Shown here piece after piece: positions 3,823-7,210 of a DNA stretch of 7,210 bases; position 1 is the stretch's first letter, and each line of letters opens with the position of its first letter. The notes below the pieces were generated by a model that saw only the letters and a list, made by a program, of their open reading frames with translations, had not been told where the DNA came from and searched no databases. A program made the translations under genes and the position numbers. The DNA comes from Candidatus Omnitrophota bacterium (GTDB taxonomy: Bacteria; Omnitrophota; Gorgyraeia; Gygaellales; JAHJCI01): the NCBI GenBank assembly GCA_018813085.1, contig JAHJCI010000096.1, forward strand, positions 1-7,210, in the 5' to 3' direction.

Positions 3823-4992
3823 ATGAAAATAAAAATATTGATTTTAATCCTTTTTCTTTTATTTCCCGCAACGGCATTTTCCGAAGAGAGCCAGCCGGTT
3901 GAAATTCTTTTATTCGGTACTGCGCATTGCCACGCCTGCCAGAAGATAAAAGCAGGAATTATCCCCAAGGTTAAAGAAAAGTATGCAGGCAAGATTAAAA
4001 TAGAGGACTTGGATTTTGACAAACCCGAGAATCTAATGAGGCTGATGGAATTAGAGGATAAATATGACTGGCATTCCAAGGAGGACCAGACTCCAACTAT
4101 TTTTATAAACGGAAAATTCCTGGTCGGCTCCATTGATATAGAAACGTATTTAGAGATGTATATTGATTCGGCATTAAGCGAAAAAGGATATACTCCTTTT
4201 AGAGGGTCGAATGAAACCGTTGATTTGCTCTCCCGGTTTAAGGCCTTTTCTCCCCTGGCAATAATTTCTGCAGGATTAATCGACGGGATTAATCCCTGCG
4301 CGTTTACGGTAATCATATTTTTTATTTCTTTCCTGACCTTGCAGGGATACAGGAGAAGGGAGATTTTCGCAATCGCACTTGCTTTTATTACGGCAGTATT
4401 TATAACCTATGTTTTAATAGGCATAGGCTTGTTTAATTTTATCTTTCAGCTAAAGGGCTATTATAACGCGGTTAAGGTTCTTTATATATCCGGAGCGGCA
4501 TTGTGTTTTGTTTTAGCCGGCCTTGCTTTCTACGATTATCTCAAGTTTAAACAGACAGGCAGGACGGAAGAGTTAGTTTTACAGTTACCCAAAGGATTTA
4601 AAGATAGAATCCAGCGGATAATCGGATTGCATTACCGTAAAGATAAGGGTAGCCAAGCCCAGGATAAAGGAAAGAATATCTGGAGATTAGTCTTAAGTGC
4701 CTTTACGGTAGGTTTTTTTGTTTCTTTATTTGAGGCGATATGTACCGGGCAGGTATATTTGCCTACTATCGTTTTTGTGCTAAAGAGTACGCATTTAAAG
4801 CTGCAAGCCCTGTTCTACCTTCTAATCTATAATTTGATGTTTATCCTGCCGTTATGGATAATAATGCTTTTTGCTATCTTGGGAGTGAGTTCCGGGCAGT
4901 TTAGCAGCTTTGCTTCAAGGCACATGGGGATAATCAAAATTTTGATGGCGGGTTTATTCGTAGGCCTTGGTCTTTTTCTGGCCTGGCAGTGA
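3823..4992 (+). CDS. Thioredoxin-like domain fused to a CcdA/DsbD-type thiol-electron transporter
   Basis: 389 residues in three parts. A signal sequence (1-19) is followed by a periplasmic thioredoxin/glutaredoxin-like domain (about 25-120) with a CHAC redox site (Cys36, Cys39) and the cis-proline TPTIFING (90-97). Then comes a six-helix CcdA/DsbD transmembrane domain (about 143-388). Its two redox cysteines are in place: Cys159 in GINPCAF of the first helix and Cys307 in FEAICTGQVYLP of the fourth. Positive loops at 174-180 and 237-288 are expected in the cytoplasm, which puts the thioredoxin domain outside. In this family electrons pass from cytoplasmic thioredoxin through the membrane cysteines to a periplasmic dithiol. 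Here that acceptor is built in at the N-terminus, whereas DsbD carries its thioredoxin domain at the C-terminus. Downstream reduction of cytochrome c apoprotein, disulfides or a specific partner is inferred. It is followed by a DUF1573 gene 7 bp later. Confidence 0.9.
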   Translation: MKIKILILILFLLFPATAFSEESQPVEILLFGTAHCHACQKIKAGIIPKVKEKYAGKIKIEDLDFDKPENLMRLMELEDKYDWHSKEDQTPTIFINGKFLVGSIDIETYLEMYIDSALSEKGYTPFRGSNETVDLLSRFKAFSPLAIISAGLIDGINPCAFTVIIFFISFLTLQGYRRREIFAIALAFITAVFITYVLIGIGLFNFIFQLKGYYNAVKVLYISGAALCFVLAGLAFYDYLKFKQTGRTEELVLQLPKGFKDRIQRIIGLHYRKDKGSQAQDKGKNIWRLVLSAFTVGFFVSLFEAICTGQVYLPTIVFVLKSTHLKLQALFYLLIYNLMFILPLWIIMLFAILGVSSGQFSSFASRHMGIIKILMAGLFVGLGLFLAWQ

Positions 4993-4999
4993 GGTTTTT

Positions 5000-5410
5000 A
5001 TGCGGGGCATAACTATAGCTTTCTTAATTTTTTGGCTGGTTCTTGCAGCAGGGTTAGGTTTTACTGAGGAAACAGGAAGGGGATATAAAGAGGTTTCATA
5101 TGTATGGGAGTTCGCTGAAGTCTCTGAGGGGGACGTTATTGAGCATACATTTTTAGTCAAGAATGACTCAGAGAATACCTTGCAGATTAAGAGCATCCAT
5201 ACCTCTTGCGGTTGCACTACCTCTGAGGTTAAGGAGAAGGAGATTCCGGCAGGAGAGAGCATCGAGATTAAGGTTAAATTCGATACCAAGGGTTATCCCG
5301 GCAAAAGAAGGCAGGCAGCCTCTATCCATACAGACCAGCAGGATGTTCCTATCATCAAGTTGATCCTTTCGGCAGATATTAGCAAGCGACCCAAGTCTGA
5401 TAATAATTAA
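5000..5410 (+). CDS. Secreted DUF1573-family protein with CGC motif
   Basis: 136 residues. A signal peptide (about 1-22, hydrophobic core 4-19) is followed by one beta-sandwich domain of the DUF1573 type, an immunoglobulin-like fold related to ASPM-SPD-2-Hydin domains. Recognisable features are WEF (36-38), EHTFLVKNDSENTLQIKSI (48-66), TSCGCTT with Cys70 and Cys72, the PAGES turn (83-87) and IKVKFDT (90-96). The function of the family is not established. It follows the thioredoxin-CcdA fusion by 7 bp with SD GTGAGG (4989-4994) overlapping that gene's stop codon, so the two are translated from one message. The CxC pair makes it a plausible substrate or carrier of that reducing system; this is inference. 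ATG 5000 was chosen over an upstream in-frame ATG at 4967 because of the SD and because the signal peptide begins there. Processing would leave a soluble periplasmic protein. Confidence 0.85.
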   Translation: MRGITIAFLIFWLVLAAGLGFTEETGRGYKEVSYVWEFAEVSEGDVIEHTFLVKNDSENTLQIKSIHTSCGCTTSEVKEKEIPAGESIEIKVKFDTKGYPGKRRQAASIHTDQQDVPIIKLILSADISKRPKSDNN

Positions 5411-5470
5411 CCCCGCAGCTTTGTAATATTCAAGATTCTTATTTTATTGAATGCCCAAAGGTGTGGGGTT
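5409..5470. repeat. Long imperfect inverted repeat between the DUF1573 gene and lysS
   Basis: AACCCC (5409-5414) with GGGGTT (5465-5470), extended by three more pairs, then CTTTG (5419-5423) with CAAAG (5456-5460), then ATTCAA (5428-5433) with TTGAAT (5447-5452). Together they fold as one long hairpin. The left end starts in the DUF1573 stop codon and the right end overlaps the lysS -35 box. No T-tract follows on the plus strand. Confidence 0.55.
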
Positions 5471-5497
5471 GACAGAGAACCAATTCCTCTATATAAT
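5469..5497 (+). promoter_or_regulatory. Perfect-consensus sigma70 promoter of lysS
   Basis: TTGACA (5469-5474), exactly 17 bp, then TATAAT (5492-5497). The lysS ATG at 5506 is 8 bp past the -10 box with no SD, so the transcript should start at or just before the start codon. Confidence 0.8.
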
Positions 5498-5505
5498 ATC
5501 GTTCT

Positions 5506-6951
5506 ATGGAATTAAGTGAAATTATAGCCCAGAGACTATCTAAGTTAAAGTCGCTCAAAGACAAGCGCATAGAGCCTTATGGCGCAGCTAGCCCTGAACG
5601 GTTGCCGATTTCCGAAGTCCTTACAGGCTTTACTGAAGGCAAAACCTGTTGGCTTTGCGGCAGGGTTATAGCTAAACGCAAGCACGGCAAGGCAGTTTTC
5701 TGTGATTTAAAGGATTCAACCGGTAAGATTCAGTTATACCTTAAGGAAGACATTATTGGCGCAGAGAATTTTAGCATCTTTGAAGATATTGAGGTTGCTG
5801 ATTTTATCTCTGCAAAAGGCGAAACCTTTATTACACGTACCCAGGAGCCGAGCTTGAAGGTTTTGGAATTTAGCCTGCTTTGTAAAGCCATAAGGCCTCT
5901 GCCTGAAAAATGGCACGGTTTAAAGGATATAGAGCTGCGTTATCGCCAGCGCTATTTAGACTTTACTGCCAACGAAGATGTAGTCAGGGTATTCCGCCAG
6001 CGCAGCGAGATTATCAGGTTGACCCGCGAGTTCTTTGATAAGCGCGGGTATCTTGAAGTAGAGACGCCGATGATGCAGCTTATCCCGGGCGGAGCAAGGG
6101 GCAGGCCCTTTAAGACATATCATAATGAGTATGACCTGGAGCTTTACCTGCGCATTGCTCCGGAGCTCTATCTTAAGAAGCTTTTGGTTGCAGGATTGGA
6201 TAGAGTTTATGAAATAAACCGCAACTTTCGCAACGAGGGAATATCGCCCAGGCACAATCCGGAGTTTACCATGCTTGAGGCATATACCGCTTATACTGAT
6301 TACCGCGGCGTTATGAGGATAACCGAGGAGTTAATACGTTTTTTAGCCAGGAGCCTTTTTGGAAAAGAAGAAATTAATTACCAGGATAAAAAGATAGATT
6401 TAAGCAAGTTTGAAGAGATTTCTTTTGCCGCTGTGATGAAGGATGAATATGGCATTAATCCGGATGATAAATTAGAAAGCTGGGTAGTGAAGCTCAAGAA
6501 AAAGGGAATAGAGGTTAAGGGAGAGCGTATTTCGCGCTCCCTGGTGGTAAACCTGATTGCGGACTTGCTTAATCCTGTAAGCGATAAGCCGGTTTTTGTT
6601 ACCGATTTCTTTACTGAACTTTGCCCCTTAGCAAAGAAAAAAAAGGATGACCCGCTGCTTTCAGAGAGGTTTGAATTATTTCTCGGAGGGCTTGAGGTTG
6701 CCAACGCATATTCCGAACTTAATGACCCGCTTGAGCAGAAAAAGCGCCTGCAGGAGGAGTTAAAAGACTTGCCCCCAGAAGAGCTAAGGCAGCTGGATGA
6801 AGATTTCTTAATAGCATTAGAACATGGTATGCCGCCTGCGGGAGGCCTGGGCATCGGGATTGACAGGCTGGTAATGATATTTTCCAACCAGCCTTCAATC
6901 AGGGATGTAATTTTATTTCCTTTATTAAAACCTCATAAACCTCAAGATTAG
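5506..6951 (+). CDS. lysS: Lysyl-tRNA synthetase, class II
   Basis: 481 residues, the usual length of bacterial LysRS-II (about 490). The enzyme joins lysine to tRNA-Lys in the cytoplasm using ATP. The N-terminal OB-fold anticodon-binding domain covers about 47-130 (WLCGRVIAKRKHGKAVFCDL). The class II catalytic domain follows with motif 1 (FFDKRGYLEVETPMM, 176-190), the lysine-specific IPGGARGRPF (193-202) and YLRIAPELYLK (214-224), motif 2 (VYEINRNFRNEGISPRHNPEF, 234-254) and motif 3 (GGLGIGIDRLVM, 446-457). Nothing expected is missing, so it should be active. RYRQRYLDF (145-153) is also typical. The start at 5506 is set by a perfect-consensus promoter 8 bp upstream. There is no SD, which makes it a leaderless candidate. 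The next gene begins 2 bp after its stop, so the lol-type permease is co-transcribed. Confidence 0.98.
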   Translation: MELSEIIAQRLSKLKSLKDKRIEPYGAASPERLPISEVLTGFTEGKTCWLCGRVIAKRKHGKAVFCDLKDSTGKIQLYLKEDIIGAENFSIFEDIEVADFISAKGETFITRTQEPSLKVLEFSLLCKAIRPLPEKWHGLKDIELRYRQRYLDFTANEDVVRVFRQRSEIIRLTREFFDKRGYLEVETPMMQLIPGGARGRPFKTYHNEYDLELYLRIAPELYLKKLLVAGLDRVYEINRNFRNEGISPRHNPEFTMLEAYTAYTDYRGVMRITEELIRFLARSLFGKEEINYQDKKIDLSKFEEISFAAVMKDEYGINPDDKLESWVVKLKKKGIEVKGERISRSLVVNLIADLLNPVSDKPVFVTDFFTELCPLAKKKKDDPLLSERFELFLGGLEVANAYSELNDPLEQKKRLQEELKDLPPEELRQLDEDFLIALEHGMPPAGGLGIGIDRLVMIFSNQPSIRDVILFPLLKPHKPQD

Positions 6952-6953
6952 AA

Positions 6954-7210
6954 ATGAACCTGGAATGGTGGATTGCCTGGCGATACCTGGTGACTAAAAG
7001 AAAAGAGAAGTTTCTCAGTCTGATTAGTATTATTGCCATCTCGGGCGTGGTTGTAGGAGTAGCGGCCTTGATAGTGGTAACCGCGGTTATGAGCGGGTTT
7101 AGCCAGGACCTGCGAAATAAAATAATTGGTAATTTCGCCCATATTACGATTAGCGCTGAAGGGGGAATAGAAAATCCCTGGGCAGTTATTAACCAGCTTT
7201 GGCCGATAGA
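6954..7210 (+). CDS. LolC/LolE-type lipoprotein-release ABC transporter permease, N-terminal part
   Basis: The first 85 codons of a gene cut off by the window edge. The sequence WWIAWRYL (5-12), KRKEKFLSLISIIAISGVVVG (15-35) and VVTAVMSGF (41-49), then an extracytoplasmic start with HITI (63-66), is the standard beginning of LolC/LolE/MacB-type permeases. It has one transmembrane helix at about 21-47 and then a large periplasmic domain. In the Lol system two permease subunits and the ATPase LolD extract lipoproteins from the inner membrane and hand them to LolA. Whether this is LolC, LolE or a single combined form cannot be told. The ATG is 2 bp after the lysS stop, too close for an independent SD, so translation is probably coupled to lysS. 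A LolD-like ATPase gene would be expected just to the right. Confidence 0.9.
   Translation, partial: MNLEWWIAWRYLVTKRKEKFLSLISIIAISGVVVGVAALIVVTAVMSGFSQDLRNKIIGNFAHITISAEGGIENPWAVINQLWPI

Noticed and set aside
5163..5363. Plus-strand ORF of 66 codons inside the DUF1573 gene
   Set aside because: Overlaps a domain with a clear family signature in another frame; Arg/Ser-rich low-complexity product and no SD.
6378..6887. Minus-strand ORF of 169 codons opposite lysS
   Set aside because: Serine- and phenylalanine-rich translation of the complement of a conserved synthetase gene, with no promoter or start signal. It is a shadow, as are the other long minus-strand frames opposite the ligase and the redox gene.
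1..7210. tRNA, rRNA, CRISPR array or insertion sequence
   Set aside because: No cloverleaf with a GTTC-type T-loop, no regularly spaced repeats and no transposase or terminal inverted repeats were found on either strand.

Overview
The window is a 7.2 kb piece of bacterial DNA with all supported genes on the plus strand. Signal peptides, a periplasmic thiol-redox pair, a Spy/CpxP-like periplasmic protein and a LolC/E-type permease point to a diderm (Gram-negative-type) bacterium. Gene content and the A/T-rich style resemble uncultured lineages such as Omnitrophota, but that placement is a low-confidence inference, since no rRNA is present. The standard genetic code fits every gene.

Left part (1-2400) is loosely packed. 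It starts with the C-terminal end of an ACR3-type arsenite efflux permease. Next comes a small membrane-anchored coiled-coil protein that sits between two copies of a palindromic repeat. A promoter-terminator unit of about 70 nt then precedes two tandem cold-shock-domain genes. A stretch of palindromes and a strong terminator follow, and then a secreted LTxxQ (Spy/CpxP-like) protein. These genes have strong Shine-Dalgarno (SD) sequences (GGAGG type), and most units end in recognisable intrinsic terminators.

Right part (2580-7210) is denser. A possible 41-codon ORF overlaps, through ATGA, an ATP-grasp ligase of the D-Ala-D-Ala ligase superfamily. A thioredoxin-CcdA fusion protein is followed 7 bp later by a secreted DUF1573 protein with a CGC motif; together they look like a periplasmic thiol-reduction pair. 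Finally lysS (class II lysyl-tRNA synthetase) is followed 2 bp later by a lolC/lolE-like permease gene that runs off the end.

The most striking regulatory pattern is that three transcription units in the right part have good sigma70-like promoters whose -10 box lies only 5-9 bp before the start codon, with no SD (2582-2595, 3785-3825, 5469-5508). They look leaderless, in contrast to the SD-led genes on the left. Other points worth a second look are the paired palindromic repeats around the coiled-coil gene, the possible small RNA or attenuator before the first csp gene, a terminator overlapping a candidate promoter at 1837-1882, and a long hairpin ending in the lysS -35 box. I see no complete mobile element, CRISPR array, tRNA or rRNA.
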